A stretch of 16,842 nucleotides of DNA from an uncultured Rhodocyclaceae bacterium (GCA_937892345.1 CALAGF010000143.1:1-16842), one strand, 5' to 3'; counted from the stretch's first letter, positions 1-8,800 are shown. Translations and numbers: made by a program. The notes: generated from the letters alone by a model not told the origin.

Positions 1-154
1 ACAGGTCGGCAGTCAGCTCGCGGTCTTGCGGCTGTTTTTTCAGCCGGGCGACATCGCGTTCGATCAAGGGCGCGCGATCGATCAGAGCGTCGGCAAAATC
101 CTCGAAGGCATCACGGTCCTGGATGGTCGGGGAGAAAACACTGCGGAAATCCAT
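1..154 (-). CDS. Unidentified protein, N-terminal 51 residues only
   Basis: The window cuts this minus-strand gene after about 51 codons. The start is well supported: an ATG (reverse complement of 152-154) lies six bases after a perfect AGGAG (161-165). The visible peptide begins MDFRSVFSPTIQDRDAFEDF and is acidic and helical, without a signal peptide or membrane segment, so a cytoplasmic protein is likely. The run around residues 17-51 (two helices rich in Asp, Arg and Leu, ending KKQPQDRELTADL) resembles the beginning of an Hpt-like or signalling helical domain, but too little is visible to name a family. It is divergent from ispB, with the two genes sharing a short promoter region of about 80-140 bases. 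Confidence 0.6.
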   Translation of the reverse strand, partial: MDFRSVFSPTIQDRDAFEDFADALIDRAPLIERDVARLKKQPQDRELTADL

Positions 155-291
155 TACCGGCTCCTGATTGAATCTAGCCTTCCAGTTTAGCAAACCGTAG
201 TGCTGTCCGGCGGTTTATGCCTTGATTTTCGGCCTTGACGGGCATCCGCACGCCCCCTAAGATTTCGCGCTCACTTCATCAAGCGCTTATC

Positions 292-1260
292 GTGACCCTG
301 GAACAGCTTTATGCCCTGATCGGGCCCGACATGAAGGCCGTCGATGCGGTCATCCAAGATCGACTTTATTCCGACGTGGTGCTGGTCCGGCAGGTCGCCG
401 AATACATCATTGGCAGCGGCGGCAAGCGCATGCGTCCCGCCCTCGTTCTGCTCGCAGCGGGCGCGCTGGATTATCGCGGCAAGTGGCATCATGACCTCGC
501 CGCCGTGGTTGAGTTCATTCATACCGCCACCCTGCTGCACGACGACGTGGTTGATGAGTCCGCATTGCGGCGCGGGCGCGATACCGCCAACGCCGCCTTC
601 GGCAATGCTGCCAGTGTACTGGTGGGCGACTTTCTCTATTCCCGCGCTTTCCAGATGATGGTGGCAGTGGACAACATGCGCGTGATGCAGGTGTTGTCCG
701 ATGCGACCAATGTGATTGCCGAGGGTGAAGTCCTGCAATTGATGAATTGTCACGATGCCGATGTGGATGAAGCCCGCTATATGCGCGTCATTCACTACAA
801 AACAGCCAAGCTGTTCGAGGCGGCAGCCCAGTTGGGCGCCATCATTGCCGATGCTGATCCGGATACGGAAAAGGCGCTCGCGATGTACGGCATGCATTTG
901 GGCACCGCCTTCCAGTTGACCGATGATGTACTTGATTATTCCGGCCAGGAAGCCGATACCGGCAAGCACATCGGCGATGATCTGGCTGAAGGGAAGCCCA
1001 CCTTGCCGCTGATCTACGTCATGCAGCACGGCACGCCCGAGCAAGCAGCCTGTGTGCGCAAAGCCATTGAAGAAGGCGGTCGCGATGATTTCCCGGTCGT
1101 GCTGGCGGCGATTCGCGAAAGCGGTGCCCTGCAGCACGCGCTCAAGCGTGCTGGCGAGGAAGCAGATCTCGCGATTGCTGCAATTTCTTCGCTCAGGGAT
1201 TCAAATTTCAAAAAAGCTCTGCTACAATTGCCGCGCTTTGCAGTTGAGAGAAACCACTAG
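292..1260 (+). CDS. ispB: Octaprenyl diphosphate synthase (long-chain trans-polyprenyl diphosphate synthase)
   Basis: This enzyme extends farnesyl diphosphate with isopentenyl diphosphate units in the cytoplasm to make the polyprenyl side chain of ubiquinone. Both aspartate-rich, magnesium-binding motifs are intact: DDVVD (residues 84-88) in the context HTATLLHDDVVDES, and DDVLD (211-215) in GTAFQLTDDVLDY. The GGKRMRP substrate-binding run near residue 43 and GDDLAEGKPTLP near 228 are also typical. I chose the GTG at 292, which gives 322 residues and lines up with the N-terminus of E. coli IspB (323 residues) at TLEQLYALIGPDM. An in-frame TTG at 235 would add 19 residues with no family similarity. 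Neither start has a strong Shine-Dalgarno sequence. It is followed after 15 bases by tRNA-Pro, whose promoter lies inside this gene. Confidence 0.93.
   Translation: MTLEQLYALIGPDMKAVDAVIQDRLYSDVVLVRQVAEYIIGSGGKRMRPALVLLAAGALDYRGKWHHDLAAVVEFIHTATLLHDDVVDESALRRGRDTANAAFGNAASVLVGDFLYSRAFQMMVAVDNMRVMQVLSDATNVIAEGEVLQLMNCHDADVDEARYMRVIHYKTAKLFEAAAQLGAIIADADPDTEKALAMYGMHLGTAFQLTDDVLDYSGQEADTGKHIGDDLAEGKPTLPLIYVMQHGTPEQAACVRKAIEEGGRDDFPVVLAAIRESGALQHALKRAGEEADLAIAAISSLRDSNFKKALLQLPRFAVERNH
1200..1228 (+). promoter_or_regulatory. Probable sigma-70 promoter for tRNA-Pro inside the ispB 3' end
   Basis: TTCAAA (1200-1205), exactly 17 bases, then TACAAT (1223-1228) forms a reasonable -35/-10 pair. It is followed by the GC-rich discriminator TGCCGCGC, the kind of sequence that makes stable-RNA promoters sensitive to ppGpp. 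The predicted start near 1235 leaves a leader of about 40 bases before the tRNA. The elements lie within the last 20 codons of ispB. This is an inference from sequence only. Confidence 0.55.
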
Positions 1261-1275
1261 GTTATTTTCAGCAGT

Positions 1276-1352
1276 CGGAGTGTAGCTCAGCCTGGTAGAG
1301 CACTGCGTTCGGGACGCAGGGGTCGCATGTTCGAATCCTGTCACTCCGACCA
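1276..1352 (+). tRNA. tRNA-Pro (anticodon CGG)
   Basis: A full cloverleaf can be drawn. The acceptor stem is CGGAGTG paired with CACTCCG, followed by discriminator A and an encoded CCA (1350-1352). The D-arm contains AGCTCAGCCTGGTAGAGC. The anticodon stem CTGCG/CGCAG encloses the loop TTCGGGA with anticodon CGG at 1310-1312, and the T-arm contains GTTCGAATC. The 77-base RNA reads the proline codon CCG. It stands alone between ispB and an intrinsic terminator. No integrase gene or repeated 3' tRNA segment was seen nearby, so there is no sign that it has served as an integration site. Confidence 0.98.
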
Positions 1353-1366
1353 AAAGCAAAAACGAG

Positions 1367-1400
1367 AAACCCGCACAGCTTACGGCTCTGCGGGTTTTTT
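1367..1400 (+). terminator. Intrinsic terminator after tRNA-Pro
   Basis: AAACCCGCA (1367-1375) pairs with TGCGGGTTT (1389-1397). The stem continues as AGC/GCT after a single C-C mismatch and ends in a short loop. The 3' arm runs into six consecutive T residues ending at 1400. The stem starts 15 bases after the CCA end of tRNA-Pro, so it ends the tRNA transcript and probably any read-through from ispB. Confidence 0.9.
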
Positions 1401-1493
1401 GTTGGGGATTCTCGTGCTGATCGGATCTGCCGCTTTATGTCCGAAAAATCGAGTGTTCGCCCCATTCACAGAGCCACCTGACTGCGGGCAGGA

Positions 1494-1499
1494 TAAAAT
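1494..1499 (+). promoter_or_regulatory. Possible -10 element for the secreted-protein gene
   Basis: TAAAAT at 1494-1499, preceded by GGA, is a good -10 hexamer about 32 bases upstream of the chosen ATG at 1531. It lies between the tRNA terminator and the gene. No convincing -35 hexamer lies 16-18 bases upstream, so this call is tentative. Confidence 0.3.
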
Positions 1500-1530
1500 C
1501 TCCGGCCATTTTTCACGGGCCCGTATTTTG

Positions 1531-2325
1531 ATGAAGCGCTTGTTTGTTTGGCTGTTCTGCCTGTTCTGGTTTTCTTGTGGTCATGCCGCCTGTCTTGGGC
1601 AAGCGGTGACGCCGCCCGAAAAAGTCAAATTTTCCGGCGACTCGGTGATGATCGTGGTGCACCAGTCTTCGGCCTACGATGCGCGTTTTTCAACAAAGCG
1701 GGGCATTGATGAGGCGATACGCTTTGCCAAGGGGCGGCATATCCCGGTGATTTATCTTCAGGATGACACCCCGGACGAGTTCTATTTCATGGCGGATTGC
1801 AATCCCGATTTCCGGGTATTTTCCGGGGGCGGGGAAATCAGCTTTGAGGTTACGGCGAACCATGTCTATATCGTGGGCGGACATCTGGAACTTTGCATGT
1901 CGGCTGCGCTTCACGACATCATTTATCAATGGTCGCGGCGTGCACCGCAGCATTTTACGGTCACGTATCTGATGGATGCGATTTACTCCAACGGCAAGCT
2001 GATCGATCCTTCCGATACCTTTTACAAGGATTTCGAGCGTTTCCTGGGAATCGTCAGCTATGGTCGGCCGGGAGGTGAGCACTGGCCCAAACTGAGTCTC
2101 CTGGAAACGATGGGCATCATTCGGCGCGAAGAGGATCAGCTGGAATACATCCGGCAGGTTTTACCGCGCTGGGATACAACTTTTCCGGCGCAGTACCAGG
2201 TCGAAGCGCAGTTGAACAACTCGGTCAAAAAGGTGCTGCGGCCGGCAAAGGGCTGGGCGCCGCCGACTGTATTGTTCCATTTCGTCGATTCCGCCTTGCT
2301 GCTGAGCGATCCTTTGCCGCACTGA
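1531..2325 (+). CDS. Predicted secreted protein of unknown function, possible diverged cysteine-hydrolase fold
   Basis: I do not recognise this 264-residue protein as a named family. Residues 1-20 (MKRLFVWLFCLFWFSCGHAA) look like a Sec signal peptide, with a likely cleavage near GHA/A. The mature part is soluble, with no further membrane helix. The first half alternates strand-helix: SVMIVVHQ (38-45), a helix with EAIRFAKGRHIPVIYL (61-76), and HVYIVGGHLELCMSAALHDI (111-130). That last run resembles the nucleophile segment of isochorismatase-type cysteine hydrolases, with Cys122 in the nucleophile position. The usual aspartate in the first strand appears to be His44, so activity is doubtful. 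The start was chosen for the signal peptide; upstream in-frame codons would run through the tRNA region. The ribosome-binding site is poor. It converges on the sensor-kinase gene with a 15-base gap. Confidence 0.75.
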   Translation: MKRLFVWLFCLFWFSCGHAACLGQAVTPPEKVKFSGDSVMIVVHQSSAYDARFSTKRGIDEAIRFAKGRHIPVIYLQDDTPDEFYFMADCNPDFRVFSGGGEISFEVTANHVYIVGGHLELCMSAALHDIIYQWSRRAPQHFTVTYLMDAIYSNGKLIDPSDTFYKDFERFLGIVSYGRPGGEHWPKLSLLETMGIIRREEDQLEYIRQVLPRWDTTFPAQYQVEAQLNNSVKKVLRPAKGWAPPTVLFHFVDSALLLSDPLPH

Positions 2326-2340
2326 TCTTTGCGGGCCAGC

Positions 2341-3681
2341 TCAGGCTGGGGGGGCTGCCAGCTCGATTGAGGCAGAGAGTCCTGCGCCGGGTTCGCCGGC
2401 AAGTTGGAGTTTGCTCGCGTGCAGTTCAGCAATGCGGCTGACGATGGCCAGTCCAAGCCCGCTGCCCGGTTGTTCTGCGACTTCAATGCGGTGGAAGCGG
2501 CGCAGTACCTGTTTGCGTTTATCCGGGGGAATGCCGGGGCCGCTGTCGTGCACCGTAAGCTTGCATGAGTTGCTCAAGCGTTTCAGTGAGACTTCGACCC
2601 GCCCTCCTGCGGGCGTATAGCGCACAGCGTTGTCGACCAGATTGCGGATCAGGATGCGCAGCCAGTCTGCTTGCCCTGCTACGAGGCAGTGCGAGTCGGC
2701 GATCAACTCGAAGTCGAGGTTCTTGTCGAGTATCTGGATGCCGATTTCGGCGCATACCGATTGTGTCAGTAAACCGAGGTCGACCGTTGCCGGGTTGGGC
2801 AGCGCGGATTCAGGATCTAGTCGGGCCAGTTGCAGCATCTGGTCGACCAGATGCGAGGCGCGGGTGAGTCCGCTTTGCAATTGTCCCAGTGAGTGCTGGC
2901 GTTCGTCGTCGTCACGCGCGCGCAGGGCGACTTGCAGCTGGGCCTGCAGGGCGGCGAGCGGTGTGCGGAGTTCGTGTGCGGCATCGGCGGTGAAACGCCG
3001 TTCGGCTTCCAGCGCGCCTTCGACGCGGGTGAACAACTGGTTGAGTGCTTCCAGCATGCAGCGGATTTCTTCAGGCGCAGAGGCCGGATGTACCGCTTGC
3101 AGTTGTTGCGGGTCGCGGCGAGCGATCTGGCTGGCAATTTCATCGAGCGATGCCAGACCGCGTCGCGTGGCCAGCCAGATTCCGAGACCAATCAGTGGCA
3201 GGCCGAACAGTGCAGGCAGAATCAGTCGCCAGGCGATTTGCTGGATCAGGTCGTCGCGCAGCACATGGTTTTCACTGACTTGGACTTGCAGGCGTCGGCT
3301 GGCATCCCACTGGCTGTAATGTCGCCAGTGACCGTCACGGTTGTCGGTGGCTGAAAAACCGTCGATTTCGGTCAGTGGCGTGTGGGGGGCGTTGTCGGTG
3401 TGCAGCAGTAGTTCGCCGTCGCGGTTCCAGATTTGAAAGCGCAGGCCACGCTGGTATTTGTGGGCGACCGGGCCCAGGTTGTCCACGGCTGAGCGCTTGT
3501 CCGGCCCGGCCATGGCGAGCAGTGTCTGGGCCGCTTGCGCCAATTGTGCATCGAACAGTTCATCGATTTCCTGATGGGCATCGAGGTAACTGAAGGCCAC
3601 CATGGTCAGCCAGGCCGCAGCCAGGCCGCCGAGTAGCAGGCCCAGCAGCCGGCGGCGGAGCGAAAACCAGCGCGTGTTCAT
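2341..3681 (-). CDS. QseC/PmrB-like sensor histidine kinase of the metal-efflux operon
   Basis: This is an inner-membrane sensor kinase of 446 residues, the last gene of the efflux operon. Transmembrane helix 1 spans about residues 11-31 and helix 2 about 152-171. They enclose a periplasmic sensor region of roughly 120 residues like that of QseC, without an obvious His-, Cys- or Met-rich metal site. A HAMP-like linker follows. The H-box is AAHELRTPL with phospho-accepting His236. The ATP-binding domain shows the N-box NLVDNAVRY (347-355), the G1 box DSGPGIP (379-385) and the G2 box GSGLGLAI (406-413). All catalytic elements are present. Its ATG overlaps the TGA of the response-regulator gene in an ATGA, so the pair is translationally coupled. 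The most probable partner is that regulator; the signal (metal or envelope stress) is inferred from the operon only. Confidence 0.9.
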   Translation of the reverse strand: MNTRWFSLRRRLLGLLLGGLAAAWLTMVAFSYLDAHQEIDELFDAQLAQAAQTLLAMAGPDKRSAVDNLGPVAHKYQRGLRFQIWNRDGELLLHTDNAPHTPLTEIDGFSATDNRDGHWRHYSQWDASRRLQVQVSENHVLRDDLIQQIAWRLILPALFGLPLIGLGIWLATRRGLASLDEIASQIARRDPQQLQAVHPASAPEEIRCMLEALNQLFTRVEGALEAERRFTADAAHELRTPLAALQAQLQVALRARDDDERQHSLGQLQSGLTRASHLVDQMLQLARLDPESALPNPATVDLGLLTQSVCAEIGIQILDKNLDFELIADSHCLVAGQADWLRILIRNLVDNAVRYTPAGGRVEVSLKRLSNSCKLTVHDSGPGIPPDKRKQVLRRFHRIEVAEQPGSGLGLAIVSRIAELHASKLQLAGEPGAGLSASIELAAPPA

Positions 3682-4337
3682 TTTGGAATGGTGTAGCCAA
3701 CGCCGCGCAGTGTGCGAATCAGGTCACTGCCCAGCTTCTTGCGCAAATGGTGAATGTGGACTTCCAGCGCGTTGCTTTCCGGCTCGTCGCCCCAGGTGTA
3801 CAGGGATTGTTCGAGTTGCTGGCGCGTGAGCACACGGTCGGTATTTTCGAGCAGCATGCGCAACAGGGAAAATTCGCGTCCGGAGAGGTCGACCGGTGTA
3901 CCGGCCAGCGTGACGCGGCGTGCGGCTGGATCGAGGAGCAGCTCGCCCCGGCTGAGCATCGGTTCTGCGCGGCCCGCACGACGCCGGGTGAGGGCTCGGA
4001 TGCGGGCGCTCAATTCATCGAGGTCGATGGGTTTGACCAGATAATCGTCGGCGCCACCGTCCAGACCAGCCACTTTTTCCTCGGTGGAGTCGCGGGCGGT
4101 GAGGATGAGGATGGGTACCGTTTGACCGCGCTCCCGCGCCCGCAGCAGCACATCCATGCCCGACAGGCGACCGGGCAGGCCGAGGTCAAGCACCACCAGT
4201 TCGACGGCATCGTCGCGCATCGCATGCTCTGCGGAAATGCCGTCGTGCAGCCAGTCGACCGCAAAACCGCGCTGGCGCAGACCGACGGAGAGGCCGTCAC
4301 CAAGTTCGGGGTCATCTTCAACCAGCAGGATGTGCAT
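3678..4337 (-). CDS. OmpR/QseB-like response regulator of the metal-efflux operon
   Basis: This is a 219-residue DNA-binding response regulator. The receiver domain (about 1-115) has the acidic pocket Asp8-Asp9, phospho-acceptor Asp51 in VVLDLGLPG, the Thr80 switch residue in LILTAR, and Lys102 in YLVKP. The C-terminal winged helix (about 125-219) carries the transactivation and recognition pattern LSGREFSLLRMLLE and LEVHIHHLRKKLG, ending in RGVGYTIPK. I chose the ATG at 4337, which begins MHILLVEDD. A GTG 24 bases upstream would add eight residues without support. The gene starts eight bases after the outer-membrane-factor gene and overlaps the kinase gene by four bases. QseB/PmrA-type regulators bind direct CTTAA repeats, and such a repeat lies in the operon promoter (10085-10101), suggesting autoregulation. 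Confidence 0.92.
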   Translation of the reverse strand: MHILLVEDDPELGDGLSVGLRQRGFAVDWLHDGISAEHAMRDDAVELVVLDLGLPGRLSGMDVLLRARERGQTVPILILTARDSTEEKVAGLDGGADDYLVKPIDLDELSARIRALTRRRAGRAEPMLSRGELLLDPAARRVTLAGTPVDLSGREFSLLRMLLENTDRVLTRQQLEQSLYTWGDEPESNALEVHIHHLRKKLGSDLIRTLRGVGYTIPK

Positions 4338-4345
4338 CGGTAAGT

Positions 4346-5584
4346 TCAGTCCAGGTCCCACAGCCTGTGGGTGTCGAGCAGGAGACGATAGTGTGCCTCA
4401 AGTGCGTCGAGTTGGGCTTGATGTCCGGCCAGTCGGGCCTCATTGGCCTGGCGGCGGGCTTGCAGGACTTCGCCCAGGCTGCCTTCGCCAAGCTGGTAAG
4501 CACGGGCACTCATGGTGCCGGCCTCGGCAGTTTGTTCGGCGGCACGGCAACTGGCATCCCAGGCGCTGCGGCCATTGATTGCGGCGCGGTAGCTGGCGGC
4601 TGCTTCGGCCGCTACCCGGCGTTCGACGGCGGTTTGACGGTCTTGCGCGGCGGCGGCTTGGGCTTGCGCCACATCCGCTGCAGCGCGGCGTGATTCACCG
4701 GGCAAGGGCAGGCTGATATAGGCCCCCAACACGTTTTCTTCGCCGCCCCGCTCGCGCGACCATTGCACGCCGACGCTGGGGTCGGGCAGGCGGTTTTGGC
4801 GCTGGCGGGTCGCCTGCAGGCGTGAGTGCGCGCTCTCGCCACGAGCCAACTGCAGTTCATGGTTGTGTTCGAGCATCGCAGCAACCCATTCCTCTTCGCT
4901 GCCGGTGAAAGCCGGCAGGGTGTCGGGCAGGGAGGGTGTGGCGTTCGGGAGTTCAGGGTAGTGGCGACGCAGGGTGTCCATCGCATCGGCCGAACGTTGG
5001 CGGGCGATTAGCCATTGTGCTTCGGCCTGCGCGACGGCTGCGTCGGCCAGTACGCGATCGATTCGGGCCGCATCGCCGAGTTGTTGCCGGCGGGTAATGG
5101 CTGCAGCTTCCTGCTTGAGCAGTCCGACCTGGGCCGCCCATTGTTGTTCTGCGGCCTCGGTCTTGAGCTTGGCGAACCAGCGCTGCAGCAACTGGCGTCC
5201 GGCTTCGTGCAAGGCATCGCCGCGCGCGCTTGCAGCCAGGTTCACGCCGCTTTCACCCAGAGCACTGTCGGTCTGGCGTTTATCGGGCAGGCGTAGCGGA
5301 CGTTCAAGCGCGATATTCCATTCGCTGAAGCGGGCGGTCGGCATATTTTCCGGCATGCTGCGCCGCCGTTGGGCACCTGCGCGCACCCCCCATTCATGTT
5401 CCCCGGCTTCAAGACGACGGCGATTGGCCGTTTCAGCATCGAGGTACTTGCCGGCTGCAAGCACCTCGGGCTGGGCGAGCAGGACGCGTTCGACAATATC
5501 GGCGGGTGGGAGCGGGGCCGGCCAGTCGGCAGCAAGCGCCGGGAGGGCCAAAAGCAGGGAAAGGTAAAGCGGGAGATGTTTCAT
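4346..5584 (-). CDS. Outer-membrane efflux protein (CzcC/CusC-like, TolC family)
   Basis: This is a 412-residue outer-membrane factor, the exit duct of the tripartite pump. Residues 1-19 form a Sec signal peptide (MKHLPLYLSLLLALPALAA) without a lipobox cysteine, so unlike CusC it is probably not lipidated. The mature part is made of long Ala-, Glu- and Gln-rich helices in two repeats, as in the duplicated OEP domain. Examples are the stretches with LKTEAAEQQWAAQVGLLKQEAAA and QLGEGSLGEVLQARRQANEARL, the latter a family hallmark near the C-terminus. The length is close to CzcC (about 417). Its ATG overlaps the stop of the DUF3240 gene in an ATGA, and the response regulator follows after eight bases. 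It should trimerise and dock to the pump-adaptor complex. Confidence 0.88.
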   Translation of the reverse strand: MKHLPLYLSLLLALPALAADWPAPLPPADIVERVLLAQPEVLAAGKYLDAETANRRRLEAGEHEWGVRAGAQRRRSMPENMPTARFSEWNIALERPLRLPDKRQTDSALGESGVNLAASARGDALHEAGRQLLQRWFAKLKTEAAEQQWAAQVGLLKQEAAAITRRQQLGDAARIDRVLADAAVAQAEAQWLIARQRSADAMDTLRRHYPELPNATPSLPDTLPAFTGSEEEWVAAMLEHNHELQLARGESAHSRLQATRQRQNRLPDPSVGVQWSRERGGEENVLGAYISLPLPGESRRAAADVAQAQAAAAQDRQTAVERRVAAEAAASYRAAINGRSAWDASCRAAEQTAEAGTMSARAYQLGEGSLGEVLQARRQANEARLAGHQAQLDALEAHYRLLLDTHRLWDLD

Positions 5585-5883
5585 AGTTTTCCCATGTCGA
5601 TCACCGGCTGCAGCCAGAAATAGAAATTGGTCCGCGGGAATGCTGCTTTGATCTGGGCCAGCAGTTCGCGCAATGCGGCCTCTTCTCCCGCGGTCTGGAT
5701 GGCAATACGGGGCGCGTGGCCGGCCACTTGTTCGCCCGGTACAACCAGCGGCACGCCGCTGCCATGTCCTGCGACCTCGGCGGAGGTGAATCCGGGGCTG
5801 AGATCCGGCCGCGACAGCAGCAGGTCTTCGACATGTTCAGACACATCCTTGGGCAGGATCAGCGTCAACAGAACTTTAGTCAT
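5581..5883 (-). CDS. DUF3240 family small protein
   Basis: This is a 100-residue soluble protein beginning MTKVLLTLILPKDVSEHVED and ending FYFWLQPVIDMGKL. I recognise it as the DUF3240 type that is commonly encoded beside CzcA-like pumps in betaproteobacteria. It has no signal peptide or membrane helix and so should be cytoplasmic. The pattern of an N-terminal strand, then a helix, a central strand with APRIAIQTAG, then a helix and a C-terminal strand suggests a small ferredoxin-like fold resembling PII or CutA1. It contains two His (His17, His56) and no Cys, so a classic cysteine metal site is absent. Its start overlaps the end of the pump gene by eight bases (ATGACTAA), and its stop overlaps the start of the outer-membrane-factor gene. 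Tight coupling to the pump implies equimolar production or a regulatory role; no function has been shown from sequence. Confidence 0.85.
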   Translation of the reverse strand: MTKVLLTLILPKDVSEHVEDLLLSRPDLSPGFTSAEVAGHGSGVPLVVPGEQVAGHAPRIAIQTAGEEAALRELLAQIKAAFPRTNFYFWLQPVIDMGKL

Positions 5884-8800
5884 GCGTGTTCTCCAGAAAG
5901 CTGACTGCTGTCGTGACGCCGAAGCGACGGAACAGAATGGGGAGCAGGATCAGCGTCAAAGCGGTCGAGGTGATCAGCCCGCCGATCACCACCAGCGCCA
6001 GCGGACGCTGCACTTCCGAGCCGGGGCCGCTGGCGAAAAGCATGGGTAGCAGACCAAAGGCGGCGATGCTTGCGGTCATCAGCACGGGCCGCAACCGGCG
6101 GCGGGCGCCCTCGGCGACCGCTTCGCCCACGCTCAATCCGCGGGCGAGCAGTTGATTGAAATACGTCACCATCACCACGCCGTTGAGCACCGCGATCCCA
6201 AGCAGGGCAATAAACCCGACCGAAGCGGGTACCGACAGGTATTCGCCGGTGATCAGCAGGGCAAAAATACCGCCAATCATGGCAAAGGGAATATTGGACA
6301 GCACCAGCAGGGCCTGACGCACCGAGCCGAAAGTGGAAAAGAGCAGGAAAAAGATCAGCGCCAGTGCCAGCGGCACCACGATCATCAAGCGGGCGGCAGC
6401 GCGTTGCTGGTTCTCGAACTGGCCTCCCCAGGACAGGCGATAGCCTGCCGGCAGCTTGACGTCGCGGGCGACCACCTGTTTGGCCTCGTCCACAAAGCCG
6501 ACCAGATCGCGGTCGCGCACATTCGACTGGATCACTGTGTAGCGTTGGGCGTTCTCACGGTCGACCTTGACCGGGCCATCAATTCGCTCGATGCGGGCAA
6601 TGTCGGCGAGCGGCACGCTGCGTCCGTCGGGCAGCGAGAGACGCAGGGCGCTGAAATCGGCCGGTGTGTTGCGCAGGCTGTCCGGGCCGCGCAGGATGAT
6701 CGGTGTGCGCCGCCCCTGTTCAATCACCGTGCCGACATGCCGACCTTCGAGCAGACTCTTCAGATCGTTCTGTACGTCGTCGATATTCAGGCCGAGGCGA
6801 CCGGCAGCCAGTCGGTCGATGCCGACTTTGAGATATTGAACGCCATCATTTTTCAGGGTGAAGGTGTCTTCGGCACCGGTAATGCCGGCAACCGCAGATT
6901 CGATCTCGATCGCCAGCCGGGCGAGCGTATCCAGATCAGGGCCGAACAGCTTGATTGCCAGATCGCCGCGCACGCCAGTCAGCATTTCGGAAACCCGCAT
7001 GTCGATCGGCTGGGTGAAGGAGTATCCGATGCCGGGAAAATCGGCCATCACTTCGCGCAGGCGGTCGGTCAGCCAGGCCGGATCGGGCGTGCGCCATTCG
7101 GCGCGCGGTTTCAGCACCATGAAGGTGTCGCTCTGATTGAGGCCCATCGGGTCCAGACCCAACTCGTCGGAACCCGCACGGGCGACAATTGCCTTCACTT
7201 CCGGAACACGTTGAAGAATCGCCTGCTGTACTGCCGTATCCACCGCCAGTGATTGATCAAGGCCGATTGAGGGCAGCTTTTCGAGCTGCATGATCAAATC
7301 CCCTTCATCCATGGTCGGCATGAAGCTTTTGCCGAGCAGCATGAAGGCCCCGGCCGCTGCGGCGAGTGCGAGGCTCGCAATGATGACGTAACGGCGACCG
7401 TGGGTCAGTGCGCTGGCGAGCACGATTTCATACATGGCGGCGAGTTTGCCGACCAGCCAGGGTTCATGATGGCTGCCGCGCTTGAGCAAGTAAGAAGCCA
7501 GCACCGGCGCCACGGTCAGCGATAAGACCAGCGAACTGGCCAGCGCAAAAACGATGGTCAGTGCCACTGGCCCGAACATTTTGCCCTCCAGCCCTTGCAG
7601 TGAAAGCAGCGGCAGGAAGACGAGGACGATGATGACAATCCCGGCGGTGACCGGTGCGGCGACTTCACGCACCGCACGAAATATCAGATGCAGCAGGGGA
7701 AGCTTGGCCGGCGCATCCGCAAGCTGGCTTTCGACGTTTTCGACCACGACCACAGCCGCATCGACCAGCATGCCGATGGCAATAGCCAGGCCGCCCAGGC
7801 TCATCAGGTTGGCGGAAAGTCCGAAAAGGCGCATCAGAATGAAGGTCGCCAGTGCCGACAACGGCAGCATCAGGGCAACAACCAGTGCGGCACGCAGATT
7901 GCCAAGGAAGGCCAGTAGCAGCAGCACCACCAGGACAATGGCTTCCAGCAAGGCTTTGGCCACGGTACCGACGGCGCGATCGACCAGATTGCTGCGATCG
8001 TAAAAGGCTTCGATACGAATGCCGGGCGGCAGGGTGGGCGCGATTTCCGCAAGCCGCGCTTTGACGCCTTCGATCACTGCCCGGGCATTGGCGCCGCGCA
8101 AACCGAGCACCAGTCCCTCAACGGCCTCGCCCTGACCGCTGCGGGTCACGGCGCCATAACGGGTGAGTGCGCCAAAACCGACTTCAGCCACATCGCCAAG
8201 GCGGGTCACTTGCCCTTTGTCGGCCTGCAAAACAATGGCCCGGACGTCGTCGACCGTAGTAATAGCGCCTTCGGCCCGAACCAGTAGCGCCTCTTCGCCA
8301 TCGTTGAGACGACCGGCACCGTCATTGCGGTTATTGGCTTCGAGCACGCGCTCAATGTCCTTGAGATTGATGCCGCGGGCGGCAAGCAGCTTGGGGTCGG
8401 GACGGACTTCAAAGGTCCGCACTTCGCCGCCCAGGCTATTCACGTCGGCGACGCCCGGAATCGTGCGCAACTGGGGGCGAATCACCCAGTCGAGCAAGGC
8501 CCGTTTTTCGGCCAGCGACATTTCACCCTCAATGGTGAACATGAACATTTCGCCGAGTGGTGTGGTAATCGGCGCCAAGCCGCCGCTGACGCCGGGTGGC
8601 AAGTTGCCCATTGCCGATGCCAGGCGCTCGCCCACCTGCTGGCGCGCCCAGTAGATGTCGGTGCCATCCTCGAAGTCGATGGTGATATCGGTCAGTGCAT
8701 ATTTGGAGGTGGAGCGCAGCAGGCGCTGGTGTGGAATACCCAGCAGTTCCTGCTCCACCGGCACCGCCAGTCGGGTTTCGACCTCCTCCGGCGTCATTCC

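Noticed and set aside
235..291. TTG at 235 as the ispB start
   Set aside because: It adds 19 residues with no similarity to the family; the GTG at 292 gives the usual length and N-terminus. The choice is not certain, since neither has a strong ribosome-binding site.
1276..1352. tRNA-Pro as an attachment site for an integrated element
   Set aside because: There is no integrase gene, no repeated tRNA 3' segment and no foreign-looking block nearby; an intrinsic terminator follows directly.
2336..2349. Small hairpin CCAGC-TCAG-GCTGG between the secreted-protein and kinase genes as a bidirectional terminator
   Set aside because: The stem is only five pairs, has no T-run on either strand, and overlaps the kinase stop codon.
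6152..7252. Long open frame antisense to the RND pump gene
   Set aside because: It is a by-product of GC-rich codon use. The opposite strand encodes a clear full-length pump, and the antisense product has low-complexity composition and no recognisable motif.
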